A DNA stretch of 18,855 bases from Bacteroidota bacterium (GCA_027621335.1 JAQCAN010000019.1:1-18855), one strand, 5' to 3'. Counted from the stretch's first letter, positions 1 to 6,902 are shown. Notes: generated from the sequence alone by a model not told the origin. Translations and numbers: made by a program.

Positions 1-141
1 ATTGGAGCTACTGTAGCCCAGTTGCAGTCCAACTTCAGCAACAGAGTGGAATTGGATCTGACCGGACTGGAAAATGGCCTCTACTTTGTAGAAATCATGG
101 TCAATGACGTGGTGAACGTTCAACGCCTCATCAAGCAGTAA
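1..141 (+). CDS. C-terminal end of a type IX secretion (T9SS type A sorting domain) protein, partial
   Basis: Frame 1 is open from the window edge to TAA at 139-141 and encodes 46 residues. The piece has the look of a Por-secretion/T9SS type A sorting domain: alternating hydrophobic strands, the motif LTGLENGLYFVEI, and a basic end reading VQRLIKQ. In this family the domain directs a Sec-exported protein through the type IX system, where it is normally cleaved off at the cell surface. The functional part of the protein lies outside the window, so the cargo (enzyme, adhesin or other) cannot be told. A strong terminator follows 24 bases after the stop. The sorting domain call is fairly sure; nothing is claimed about the rest of the protein. 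Confidence 0.85.
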   Translation: MGATVAQLQSNFSNRVELDLTGLENGLYFVEIMVNDVVNVQRLIKQ

Positions 142-165
142 TACCGCTCCATAAGAATCTGAGAA

Positions 166-196
166 GCCATCCCGAGTGTTTCGGGGTGGCTTTTTT
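166..196 (+). terminator. Rho-independent terminator after the T9SS gene
   Basis: A 10-bp stem (GCCATCCCGA at 166-175, TCGGGGTGGC at 181-190, one G-T wobble) with a 5-nt loop is followed by six T (191-196). It ends the plus-strand T9SS gene. The last T falls in the stop codon of the converging metallophosphoesterase gene. Read on the minus strand no T-run follows, so it should act in one direction. Confidence 0.9.
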
Positions 197-696
197 CATT
201 TCGCTCTCTTCCCTAGTTCAATGACTTCCAAGTCCTGTACCATCCGCCCATCAACATTGAATCTCAAGAGCGTCCTTATGTGATGGAACCCATGCCTTCC
301 CGCAGCCCCAGGATTCATGTAGATACCCCCGATGCTTTTATCCGCCTTGACCATACAGATGTGAGAGTGTCCACATACAAAGATGTCGGGTCTAGCCGCG
401 AAGATGGCTTCACGGATCCTATGGTCATACTTACCAGGTCGTCCACCTATGTGTGTCATCCACACACGCAATCCCTCCGCCATGAACTTGTCATGCAATG
501 GGAATTCTGCCCTGATCTTCGCTCCATCGATATTGCCATAGACCGCTCTGAGCGGAGCCACTGCCTTTAAAGCATCCGTCACACTCAAGTCCCCAATATC
601 ACCCGCATGCCATATCTCATCCACCTCCTTCAAGTGAAACAGGATACGCTCATCCATATGAGAGTGAGTGTCAGACAGGAGACCGATTCTCTTCAT
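196..696 (-). CDS. YfcE/MJ0936-type metallophosphoesterase
   Basis: A 166-residue calcineurin-like phosphoesterase of the small YfcE/MJ0936 type, which hydrolyses phosphodiesters using two metal ions. Every metal-binding motif is present in order: SDTHSH (D9, H11), HAGDIGD (D33), GNID (N55), MTHIGG (H82) and CGHSH (H110, H112). The physiological substrate of this family is generally unknown. I place the start at ATG 694-696 (MKRIGLLSDTHSH), because family members begin right at the first beta strand; a longer reading from 741 would add 15 non-conserved residues and run into truA. The gene is divergent from truA with a 43-bp gap and ends at the T-run of the upstream terminator. Cytoplasmic; no signal peptide is visible. 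Confidence 0.92.
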   Translation of the reverse strand: MKRIGLLSDTHSHMDERILFHLKEVDEIWHAGDIGDLSVTDALKAVAPLRAVYGNIDGAKIRAEFPLHDKFMAEGLRVWMTHIGGRPGKYDHRIREAIFAARPDIFVCGHSHICMVKADKSIGGIYMNPGAAGRHGFHHIRTLLRFNVDGRMVQDLEVIELGKRAK

Positions 697-725
697 TGGT
701 CGAAGATATCGCCTTTCTATGTTCC

Positions 726-733
726 TATTTTTG
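726..733 (+). promoter_or_regulatory. Putative -7 box of truA, near-leaderless
   Basis: TATTTTTG matches the Bacteroidota -7 consensus TAnnTTTG, and its last base lies only 6 nt before the truA ATG at 740. Transcription would begin within a few bases of the start codon. No well-spaced TTG -33 element is seen (the nearest is 27 nt away), so this is tentative. Confidence 0.4.
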
Positions 734-739
734 CACCCC

Positions 740-1492
740 ATGCCCAGATACTTTGTGAAACTCGCCTATGATGGCCAAGCTTACCACGGCTGGCAGCGGC
801 AGAAGAATGCGATGAGCGTTCAGCAAGTCATCGAAGATTCATTGAGCACCATCCTCCGGACCCCATCCTATGTCATTGGATGTGGCCGAACCGATACGGG
901 CGTCCATGCGAAGGAATATTACCTGCATGTGGATCTGGAAGCGGGATTGGATCTGGAAACAGTACGTTTCAGATGGAACCAGACCCTTCCCCCTGATATT
1001 GCTATCCATGAGATCATTCCTGTACATGAAAAAGCCCATGCCCGATTCGATGCCACGGCCAGAGAATACCGCTATTTCATCCACCGGAAAAAAGATGCCT
1101 TCTCTTATGGCCGTAGTTATCTCCTTCGCAAGAATCTGGACCAGGAGGCCATGCAGGAAGCTGCGCAGGAGTTGATCGGGAAGAAGGACTTTGAAGCCTT
1201 TGCGCGAACCCATAGCGATCAGAAGACGTCAATCTGCGACCTGAAAAAAGCCTCTTGGACCTTTCTTGAGGATGAATGGGTATTCACCATAGTAGCCGAT
1301 CGCTTTCTGAGGAATATGGTCAGAGCTATCGTAGGCACCTTGGTGGAAGTGGGAGAACATAAGTTGGACCTTGACGCATTCAGAGAGGTAATATTGTCCA
1401 AAGACAGAAGCAAGGCGGGTACCTCCGCCCCAGCACAAGGGCTATACTTGTACAGAATCGATTATCCATACCTTCAGCACCATGGCGAGTAG
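740..1492 (+). CDS. truA: tRNA pseudouridine(38-40) synthase TruA
   Basis: A 250-residue TruA, the enzyme that isomerises U38-U40 in the tRNA anticodon arm. The N terminus YFVKLAYDGQAYHGWQRQ is typical, and the catalytic aspartate is D52 in GCGRTDTGVHA. The RNA-binding block TAREYRYFIHR and the C-terminal block FLRNMVRAIVGTLVEVG are intact. Length fits the family. The start is ATG at 740 (MPRYFVKL); an in-frame ATG at 668 would add 24 unrelated residues and overlap the divergent phosphoesterase. No Shine-Dalgarno sequence precedes it. Its 3' end overlaps the next gene's start by 11 nt, which suggests an operon with translational coupling. Confidence 0.97.
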   Translation: MPRYFVKLAYDGQAYHGWQRQKNAMSVQQVIEDSLSTILRTPSYVIGCGRTDTGVHAKEYYLHVDLEAGLDLETVRFRWNQTLPPDIAIHEIIPVHEKAHARFDATAREYRYFIHRKKDAFSYGRSYLLRKNLDQEAMQEAAQELIGKKDFEAFARTHSDQKTSICDLKKASWTFLEDEWVFTIVADRFLRNMVRAIVGTLVEVGEHKLDLDAFREVILSKDRSKAGTSAPAQGLYLYRIDYPYLQHHGE

Positions 1493-3239
1493 TGTGAGTG
1501 GAAAGGCCTTTGACATGGGCTTGTTCAGACGAATGATGTCCTTTGCTGCACCCTATCGGTCAAGGGTTATAGGGACGATGAGCCTCATCATCCTCCTGGC
1601 GATTTTGGGACCTTTGAGACCTTTCTTGATCGACCAGATGATCCAAGGGCCTATACGCGCTGGTGACGCCCAGAGTCTGTTGAATTGGACCCTTCTCATC
1701 GTCTCCCTCCTGGTCGCTGAGTCCATCCTACAATTCTATCAGACCTACTCCGCCAACATGTTGGGTCAGAATGTCATTCTGGATATCCGCATAAAGCTTT
1801 TCAGGCACCTTTCCGGATTCCGTCTCCGCTACTTCGATAAGACTCCCATCGGTCGATTGGTCACTCGGGCCGTATCTGACATAGAGACCATCTCTGAGGT
1901 CTTCGCATCTGGTATCCTCATCATTTTCGGGGATATATTGAAACTCCTCATTGTTATAGGGTTCATGTTCTATCTGAACTGGGTCTTCACCTTGGTGGTG
2001 CTCATCCCTGTTCCCATTCTGCTCTTCGCGACACGGCTCTTCAAGAACGCCATTGAGAAAGCCTTCAAGAAGGTAAGGACACAAGTCTCAAGACTCAACA
2101 CCTTTGTTCAGGAGCATATTCAAGGGATGTCCATCGTGCAGGTCTTTGGTCGTGAGGAAGAGGAGGAACGCAGGTTCAAAGTCATCAATGCTGAGCATCG
2201 GAAGGCCCATATCGACTCTGTGTGGGCCTACAGCATCTTCTTTCCAGTAGTGGAGATACTCAGCTCCATCTCCATGGCCTTTCTTATCCTCTATGGCATG
2301 AGGGCTGTGGGTCATGAACCCGACCCATATTCCTTGATCGGAGATGTGTTTGCCTTCACTCTATACATCCATATGTTATATCGTCCTATCCGACAATTGG
2401 CCGATCGATTCAATGTATTGCAGATGGGGATGGTAGGTGCGGAGCGGGTCATGGAAGTCTTTGATACAGAAGCCAAATTGGAAGGCACTGAGAATAGAAC
2501 GGATGTTGCCTTAAGTGGTGATATCGTCTTTGACGATGTTTGGTTAGCCTACAATGAAGAGGATTTCGTTTTGAAAGGCATAAGCCTGACTGTGAAGAAA
2601 GGTCAGAATGTGGCCTTGGTGGGTTCTACTGGTGCAGGAAAGACCAGCATCATCAACCTCATCGGCAGATTCTATGAATTCCAAAAGGGGAGAGTATTGT
2701 TGGATGGGGTTGACATCCGTAGCATCGAGCCAAGCCATCTAAGAAGTCATCTAGCCGTGGTTCAGCAGGATGTGTTCCTTTATTCGGATACCATTGAAGG
2801 GAATATCACTTTAGGCAATCCGAACATCAGTACCGAGGAGGTCATTGAAGGCGCCAAGGCCGTAGGAGCTCATGAATTCATCATGCGACTGCCTTTGCAA
2901 TACCAGACCCAGGTAGCTGAAAGAGGAAGACTATTATCCGTAGGTCAGCGCCAATTGATCTCATTCATCAGGGCTTATGTCCATCAGCCGGATATCCTCA
3001 TCTTGGATGAGGCCACAAGCTCCATCGATTCAGAAAGTGAAGCCTTGATACAGAGGGCTCAGGAGTACATTACCCGCGGAAGGACCTCCATCGTCATTGC
3101 TCATAGACTCTCCACTATTAAACGGGCTGACATGATCTATGTCATGGATAAAGGACGGATTGTGGAACAGGGTAAGCATGAAGAGCTGCTAGAAACGGGC
3201 GGCATGTACAAACGCCTCTACGACCTTCAGTTCAAGTAG
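1482..3239 (+). CDS. MsbA-like ABC exporter, fused permease and ATPase
   Basis: A 585-residue half-transporter: six-helix type IV exporter membrane domain (about residues 15-320) followed by a nucleotide-binding domain (about 345-580). Seen directly: Walker A GSTGAGKT (381-388), ABC signature LSVGQ (485-489), Walker B ILILDE (505-510, catalytic E510) and H-loop H541. The signature has V instead of the usual first G; this is common in heterodimer-type MDR exporters of the YheH/MdlB kind, so ATPase activity is expected. The likely role is lipid, drug or peptide export across the inner membrane as a dimer, homo- or heterodimeric; the substrate cannot be inferred. It overlaps truA by 11 nt, and its last 8 bp overlap the end of the converging uvrA gene, leaving no room for a separate terminator. 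Confidence 0.93.
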   Translation: MASSVSGKAFDMGLFRRMMSFAAPYRSRVIGTMSLIILLAILGPLRPFLIDQMIQGPIRAGDAQSLLNWTLLIVSLLVAESILQFYQTYSANMLGQNVILDIRIKLFRHLSGFRLRYFDKTPIGRLVTRAVSDIETISEVFASGILIIFGDILKLLIVIGFMFYLNWVFTLVVLIPVPILLFATRLFKNAIEKAFKKVRTQVSRLNTFVQEHIQGMSIVQVFGREEEEERRFKVINAEHRKAHIDSVWAYSIFFPVVEILSSISMAFLILYGMRAVGHEPDPYSLIGDVFAFTLYIHMLYRPIRQLADRFNVLQMGMVGAERVMEVFDTEAKLEGTENRTDVALSGDIVFDDVWLAYNEEDFVLKGISLTVKKGQNVALVGSTGAGKTSIINLIGRFYEFQKGRVLLDGVDIRSIEPSHLRSHLAVVQQDVFLYSDTIEGNITLGNPNISTEEVIEGAKAVGAHEFIMRLPLQYQTQVAERGRLLSVGQRQLISFIRAYVHQPDILILDEATSSIDSESEALIQRAQEYITRGRTSIVIAHRLSTIKRADMIYVMDKGRIVEQGKHEELLETGGMYKRLYDLQFK

Positions 3240-6036
3240 TAGCGACTCGGTCTGTATTCAATTTAGCCTTCAGGTATTTAGACGTAAGCCCCTCCCCTTT
3301 CTCTATCATAGCCTCGGGGGTGCCTTGGAAGACCAATGTGCCTCCATCCTTTCCTCCCCCAGGTCCAAGATCGATGACCCAATCAGAGCTTTTCACCATA
3401 TCCAGGTTGTGTTCGATGAGGATGACAGAGTGTCCTTGATCGATCAATGCATTCAAGGCCTTCAAGAGTTTGGACACATCATGGAAATGCAGCCCGGTAG
3501 TCGGTTCATCGAAGATGAAGAGAGTTCTGGAATTAATGTTCCGTTTGATCAGGAAGAAGGCCAGTTTCACACGCTGGGCTTCTCCTCCACTCAAAGTACT
3601 CGAGGATTGTCCTAGGCCTATGTAACCCAACCCTACTTCTTGTAAAGGAAGAATCTTCTCCCTTACTTTGGCCGGAAGCCCTTTCTCCTCATTGAAGAAA
3701 TCCACGGCCTCATCAATAGTCATGGCGAGCACGTCTGCAATGGACTTGTCCTTATAGGTGACTTCCAGTATCTCATTCTTGAAGCGTTTCCCTTTACACG
3801 TCTCGCAGAGCAAGGTCACATCGGCCATGAACTGCATCCCTATCCTCACTTCGCCCTCTCCTTCGCAAGTATCACAGCGGCCTCCCGGCACATTGAAAGA
3901 GAAATGGGAAGGTTTATAGCCTCGTGCTATCGCTTGCCTTTGGTCAGCGAACAGGGCTCTTATATCATCAAAGGCTTTCACATAGGTCGCGGGATTGGAG
4001 CGGGACGATCGCCCAATGGGGTCCTGGTCCACCATCTCCAAGTGCTGGATGCGTGAGTATTCTCCGTCCAGGTGCTTGTGAGACCCTATATGGGAGACCA
4101 CCCCACCTATCAATCGGCTCATCGCTGGATAGAGGATATCTTTCACAAGAGAGGTCTTACCCGATCCACTGACACCTGTCACTGCGACCATGACATCCAG
4201 AGGAAACTCGACATCCAAGTTCTTCAGATTGTTCTCCCTTGCACCAACCACCTTGACTGCATGTTTCCAAGGCCTCCTCTTTTCAGGCCAGGAGATCTGC
4301 CGTTCACCACGCATGTATTCCGCTGTCAATCCTCTGGCCTTCTTCAGCAACTCTTCGGGCAGGCCGGAGAATACCAACTCACCTCCATTCCGCCCGGCCT
4401 CGGGTCCCATGTCCACACAGTAGTCGGCAGCTCGAATGATGTCCTCATCATGCTCTACCACAATGACGGTGTTCCCGAGGTCACGCAGCCCTTTAAGCAC
4501 CTTCACCAAGCGGGCGGTGTCATGCGAATGGAGCCCTATACTGGGTTCATCCAAGATGTAAAGACTTCCTACCAAGCTGCTTCCTAAAGAAGTGGCTAGA
4601 TTGATGCGCTGGGATTCCCCTCCTGAAAGGGTGTTGCTCATACGGGAAAGAGTGAGGTAACCAAGGCCGACATTCACCAGATAATCTAGGCGATTCCTGA
4701 TCTCCATAAGGATTCTGTCCGCTATGGCCAGGTATTGTTCTGAAAGCAAAAGACCGTTGAAGAATGCTTGACATTCATCCACAGGCATCGCCCCTAATTC
4801 AGATATAGAGGCACCCCCTATCTTGACATATTCAGCATCCTTCCTCAAGCGACTCCCCTTACAATCAGGACAAAGGGTCTTTCCGCGATACCGACTGAGC
4901 ATCACGCGGTACTGGATTTTATAGGACTTGGACTCGACATACTGGAAGAAGGCATGTATACCTCCGAAGTATTTATTCCCATTCCAAAGGAGGTCTATCT
5001 CCTTTTGGGTCAGATCCTCTATGGGCCGATGTATGGGGAAATCGAACTTGTCAGCATGTTTGATCAATTCCTGTTTCCACTCACTCATCACCTCACCTTT
5101 CCAGCAGACCACCGCCTCTTGGAAAACCGAAAGCCGTTTGTCCGGGATGACCAGGTCAGGATCGATGCCTATGACCGAACCAAACCCTTCACAGACCTTA
5201 CAGGCTCCCAAAGGGTTATTAAAACTGAAAAAGTGCACGGAAGGCCTCTCGAAGCTCATCCCATCAGCTTCAAATCTCACACTGAACGTCTTCCAATTCC
5301 CTATGTCTCCGACCTTCATCAGTCCTTGCCCCTCGAAGAAGGCCGTCTCTATGGAATCCGCCATCCTAGATATATTCTCCTCCGTCTGTTCTGCGGTCAG
5401 ACGATCGATAACGAGCAAAAGCTCATCCTTTTCTGATGGCTCGTTCAGATCCTCCAATCGCTTCACTTCATCATTCTGGATGACTCTGAGATAGCCCTGC
5501 TGAACTCTCATTTCGAACGTCTGTTTCCACGTACGTTCTGTTCTTTTTTCCAGTGGGACAACCACCATGAAACGCGCATCCTCAGGGAGTGTACTGATGT
5601 GATCAACGACATCCGTCACGCTATCCGATTTCACCTCCTGACCTGAAATGGGGCTTATGGTACGACCGATACGAGCGAAGAGGAGCTTCATATAGTCGTA
5701 GATCTCCGTGCTGGTACCGACCGTGGAACGGCTATTCCTTGAGATGACCTTTTGTTCGATGGCAATGGCCGGTGCAATGCCCTCGATTGAATCCACATCA
5801 GGCTTATCCAAGCGCCCTAAGAACTGCCTCGCATAGGATGAAAGGCTCTCTACATACCTGCGCTGACCCTCAGCATAAAGAGTATCAAAGGCCAGTGAAG
5901 ACTTCCCGCTTCCTGAGAGACCCGTGATGATGGTCAATCTGTTTCGAGGAATGGTGACGTCCACAGATTTCAGGTTGTGAACCCGCGCACCTTTTATCTT
6001 AATGTCCTTTTTAATCGACTTTGCTTCTCTTGGCAC
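3232..6036 (-). CDS. uvrA: Excinuclease ABC subunit UvrA
   Basis: A 934-residue UvrA, the damage-sensing ATPase that loads UvrB in nucleotide excision repair. Two ABC modules are seen: Walker A GLSGSGKS (39-46) and GVSGSGKT (621-628); signature LSGGE at 470-474 and 816-820; Walker B ILDEPSIGLH (E497) and IFDEPTTGLH (E844). The C-terminal zinc finger that contacts damaged DNA is intact (C721, C724, C744, C747). The first zinc finger is half lost: F255 and D258 stand where E. coli has C253 and C256, while C279 and C282 remain; a further CPDC lies at 389-392. The start codon is GTG (6034-6036); no ATG/GTG/TTG occurs upstream before an in-frame stop. It is divergent from the sigma gene. Confidence 0.97.
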   Translation of the reverse strand: MPREAKSIKKDIKIKGARVHNLKSVDVTIPRNRLTIITGLSGSGKSSLAFDTLYAEGQRRYVESLSSYARQFLGRLDKPDVDSIEGIAPAIAIEQKVISRNSRSTVGTSTEIYDYMKLLFARIGRTISPISGQEVKSDSVTDVVDHISTLPEDARFMVVVPLEKRTERTWKQTFEMRVQQGYLRVIQNDEVKRLEDLNEPSEKDELLLVIDRLTAEQTEENISRMADSIETAFFEGQGLMKVGDIGNWKTFSVRFEADGMSFERPSVHFFSFNNPLGACKVCEGFGSVIGIDPDLVIPDKRLSVFQEAVVCWKGEVMSEWKQELIKHADKFDFPIHRPIEDLTQKEIDLLWNGNKYFGGIHAFFQYVESKSYKIQYRVMLSRYRGKTLCPDCKGSRLRKDAEYVKIGGASISELGAMPVDECQAFFNGLLLSEQYLAIADRILMEIRNRLDYLVNVGLGYLTLSRMSNTLSGGESQRINLATSLGSSLVGSLYILDEPSIGLHSHDTARLVKVLKGLRDLGNTVIVVEHDEDIIRAADYCVDMGPEAGRNGGELVFSGLPEELLKKARGLTAEYMRGERQISWPEKRRPWKHAVKVVGARENNLKNLDVEFPLDVMVAVTGVSGSGKTSLVKDILYPAMSRLIGGVVSHIGSHKHLDGEYSRIQHLEMVDQDPIGRSSRSNPATYVKAFDDIRALFADQRQAIARGYKPSHFSFNVPGGRCDTCEGEGEVRIGMQFMADVTLLCETCKGKRFKNEILEVTYKDKSIADVLAMTIDEAVDFFNEEKGLPAKVREKILPLQEVGLGYIGLGQSSSTLSGGEAQRVKLAFFLIKRNINSRTLFIFDEPTTGLHFHDVSKLLKALNALIDQGHSVILIEHNLDMVKSSDWVIDLGPGGGKDGGTLVFQGTPEAMIEKGEGLTSKYLKAKLNTDRVATT

Positions 6037-6053
6037 AGTGCTTGCGGCTTTAA

Positions 6054-6085
6054 CAAACGTTAACTCGCGAAATTACTCAAACGTT
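6054..6085. repeat. Two direct repeats CAAACGTT between uvrA and the sigma gene
   Basis: CAAACGTT occurs at 6054-6061 and 6078-6085, 24 bp apart start to start, each with an AACGTT palindrome core. The first copy lies inside a TTAAC-N4-GTTAA dyad (6050-6063) just upstream of the uvrA start. The second touches the -33 element of the sigma promoter. On the minus strand the copies read as AACGTTTG and could supply imperfect -7 and -33 elements for uvrA. They could be operator half-sites or just weak promoter boxes. Confidence 0.4.
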
Positions 6086-6114
6086 GACAGCAGGTAGGGT
6101 TATTACTACCTTTG
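6084..6114 (+). promoter_or_regulatory. Bacteroidota-type promoter of the sigma factor gene
   Basis: TTG at 6084-6086 and a perfect TAnnTTTG box (TACCTTTG, 6107-6114) are separated by 20 nt, the spacing known for the main Bacteroidota sigma factor. Transcription should begin near 6119, giving a leader of about 150 nt before the ATG at 6271. A 6-bp dyad AGGTAG-N8-CTACCT (6092-6111) lies between and over the two boxes, and a perfect 14-bp palindrome lies just downstream of the start point. Confidence 0.8.
6092..6111. promoter_or_regulatory. Dyad inside the sigma promoter, possible operator
   Basis: AGGTAG (6092-6097) and CTACCT (6106-6111) form a 6-bp inverted repeat with an 8-bp centre. The right arm covers the first five bases of the -7 box, so a dimeric protein bound here would block the promoter. 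No binding protein can be named. Confidence 0.35.
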
Positions 6115-6123
6115 TATGTATAG

Positions 6124-6137
6124 GGAATATATATTCC
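6124..6137. repeat. Perfect 14-bp palindrome at the start of the leader
   Basis: GGAATATATATTCC is fully self-complementary and lies about 5-18 nt after the predicted transcription start. Its position suits an operator or a 5' end structure of the transcript. AT-rich palindromes also arise by chance. Confidence 0.45.
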
Positions 6138-6155
6138 GTAACAAGACAATATTAT

Positions 6156-6193
6156 TCCAACATGTGCGTTAATGCTATTAGCTCCATGTTGGA
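6156..6193 (+). promoter_or_regulatory. Leader stem-loop 1 of the sigma transcript
   Basis: TCCAACATG (6156-6164) and CATGTTGGA (6185-6193) are perfect 9-nt complements around a 20-nt loop. The loop holds a smaller TAAT/ATTA pairing. No T-run follows, so it is not an ordinary terminator. It sits in the transcribed leader upstream of the ribosome-site hairpin. Confidence 0.5.
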
Positions 6194-6212
6194 CAACAAT
6201 CAAAACGCATAG
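6162..6212 (+). other. Possible 16-codon upstream ORF in the sigma leader
   Basis: ATG at 6162 opens a frame of 16 codons (MCVNAISSMLDNNQNA) ending at TAG 6210-6212. Its start codon lies in the left arm of leader stem-loop 1, and its stop is about 10 nt before the anti-Shine-Dalgarno segment at 6220-6234. No ribosome site is visible in front of it. It may be chance. Confidence 0.2.
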
Positions 6213-6219
6213 CCCATAG

Positions 6220-6270
6220 AGAGACCTCTACTTTTTTATCGATTACAATCAATACTTAAAGGAGGTCTTT
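6220..6270 (+). promoter_or_regulatory. Hairpin that would mask the sigma gene's ribosome site
   Basis: The segment at 6220-6234 (AGAGACCTC-TA-CTTT) is complementary to 6258-6270 (AAAG-GAGGTCTTT). I count 13 pairs, one of them a G-U wobble, with a 2-nt bulge (6229-6230) and a 23-nt loop (6235-6257). The right arm contains the entire Shine-Dalgarno sequence and ends one base before the ATG at 6271. When folded, the ribosome site would be closed. Such an arrangement is known for RNA thermometers and for protein- or ligand-controlled leaders; which applies here is not visible. Confidence 0.65.
6258..6267 (+). promoter_or_regulatory. Perfect Shine-Dalgarno of the sigma gene, unusual here
   Basis: AAAGGAGGTC ends 3 nt before the ATG, with GGAGG 5 nt from it, and is complementary to the canonical 3' end of 16S rRNA. 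The starts I inspected at truA, the ABC exporter, the phosphoesterase, nth, comEC, the secreted protein, mutS, the methyltransferase, carA and eno have no comparable sequence. Bacteroidota ribosomes generally do not use this pairing, so its presence suggests special regulation. Confidence 0.85.
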
Positions 6271-6858
6271 ATGCGCACTTCAGAAATTTCCGATCAGGAA
6301 CTGGTCCGTTCCTATCTTGCTGGGAAGGAATCAGCTTTCGAATTCTTACTCAAGAGACACAAACAAAAGGTCTACACCCACATTCTCATCAAGGTGAAGG
6401 ATAGGGAACTGGCCGATGACATCTTTCAGGACACCTGGATCAAGGTGGTAAACACCTTGAAAGCAGGAAAATACAATGAGGAAGGCAAATTCTTCCCTTG
6501 GCTGATGCGCATCGCACACAATTTGGTCATCGACCATTTTCGCAGGAACAAGAAGATGCCAAAAGTCAGGGAGTCGGAGGAGTTCAGTCCGTTCTCCATC
6601 ATCTCAAGCGAGCTTCCGAATGTGGATGAAAGGATGGTACAAGATCAGATTTTCGATGACGTCCGCTCGTTGATAGCACGTCTTCCTGAAGAGCAGCGTC
6701 AAGTGGTCATGATGCGCCATTATAATGAAATGAGTTTCAAGGAAATCGCTGAAGCCACAGATGTCAGCATCAATACTGCTTTAGGCCGAATGAGGTATGC
6801 GCTCATCAACATGCGTAAGATGGCAGAACAGCATAAGATGATACTGAGCATCTCATAA
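6271..6858 (+). CDS. ECF-type RNA polymerase sigma factor
   Basis: A 195-residue sigma-70 family factor with only regions 2 and 4, the layout of ECF (group IV) factors. Region 2 spans about residues 22-95, with DDIFQDTWIKV (49-59) contacting core polymerase and the DNA-melting stretch FFPWLMRIAHNLVIDHFRR (74-92). Region 4 (about 138-183) carries the helix-turn-helix MSFKEIAEATDVSINTALGRMRYAL. No anti-sigma gene with a membrane segment lies beside it. The start follows a perfect Shine-Dalgarno sequence. Expression appears controlled at the promoter (two dyads) and in the leader (masked ribosome site). The divergent neighbour is uvrA, so a stress or DNA-damage role is possible but is inference. 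A terminator follows 44 bases after the stop. Confidence 0.93.
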   Translation: MRTSEISDQELVRSYLAGKESAFEFLLKRHKQKVYTHILIKVKDRELADDIFQDTWIKVVNTLKAGKYNEEGKFFPWLMRIAHNLVIDHFRRNKKMPKVRESEEFSPFSIISSELPNVDERMVQDQIFDDVRSLIARLPEEQRQVVMMRHYNEMSFKEIAEATDVSINTALGRMRYALINMRKMAEQHKMILSIS

Positions 6859-6902
6859 AAGCACTGAAGACGTTTGGTTGTTTAGTTTGGTTAGTAATCA
6901 TT

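Noticed and set aside
668..739. Extended N terminus of truA from ATG 668
   Set aside because: It overlaps the divergent phosphoesterase start, lacks family similarity, and the TruA fold begins exactly at ATG 740.
697..741. Extended N terminus of the phosphoesterase to 741
   Set aside because: The 15 extra residues are not family-like and would overlap truA; the conserved first strand starts at ATG 696.
2931..2945. ABC signature LSVGQ instead of LSGGQ as a sign of a dead transporter
   Set aside because: This variant is common in active exporters of the same group, and Walker A, Walker B glutamate and H-loop are intact.
3232..3239. 8-bp overlap of the exporter and uvrA ends as a regulatory feature
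   Set aside because: Short tail-to-tail overlaps are common in compact genomes and no structure is seen there.
4072..4587. Long open frames opposite uvrA, mutS and eno
   Set aside because: They are antisense or out-of-frame shadows of strongly conserved genes and encode no recognisable protein.
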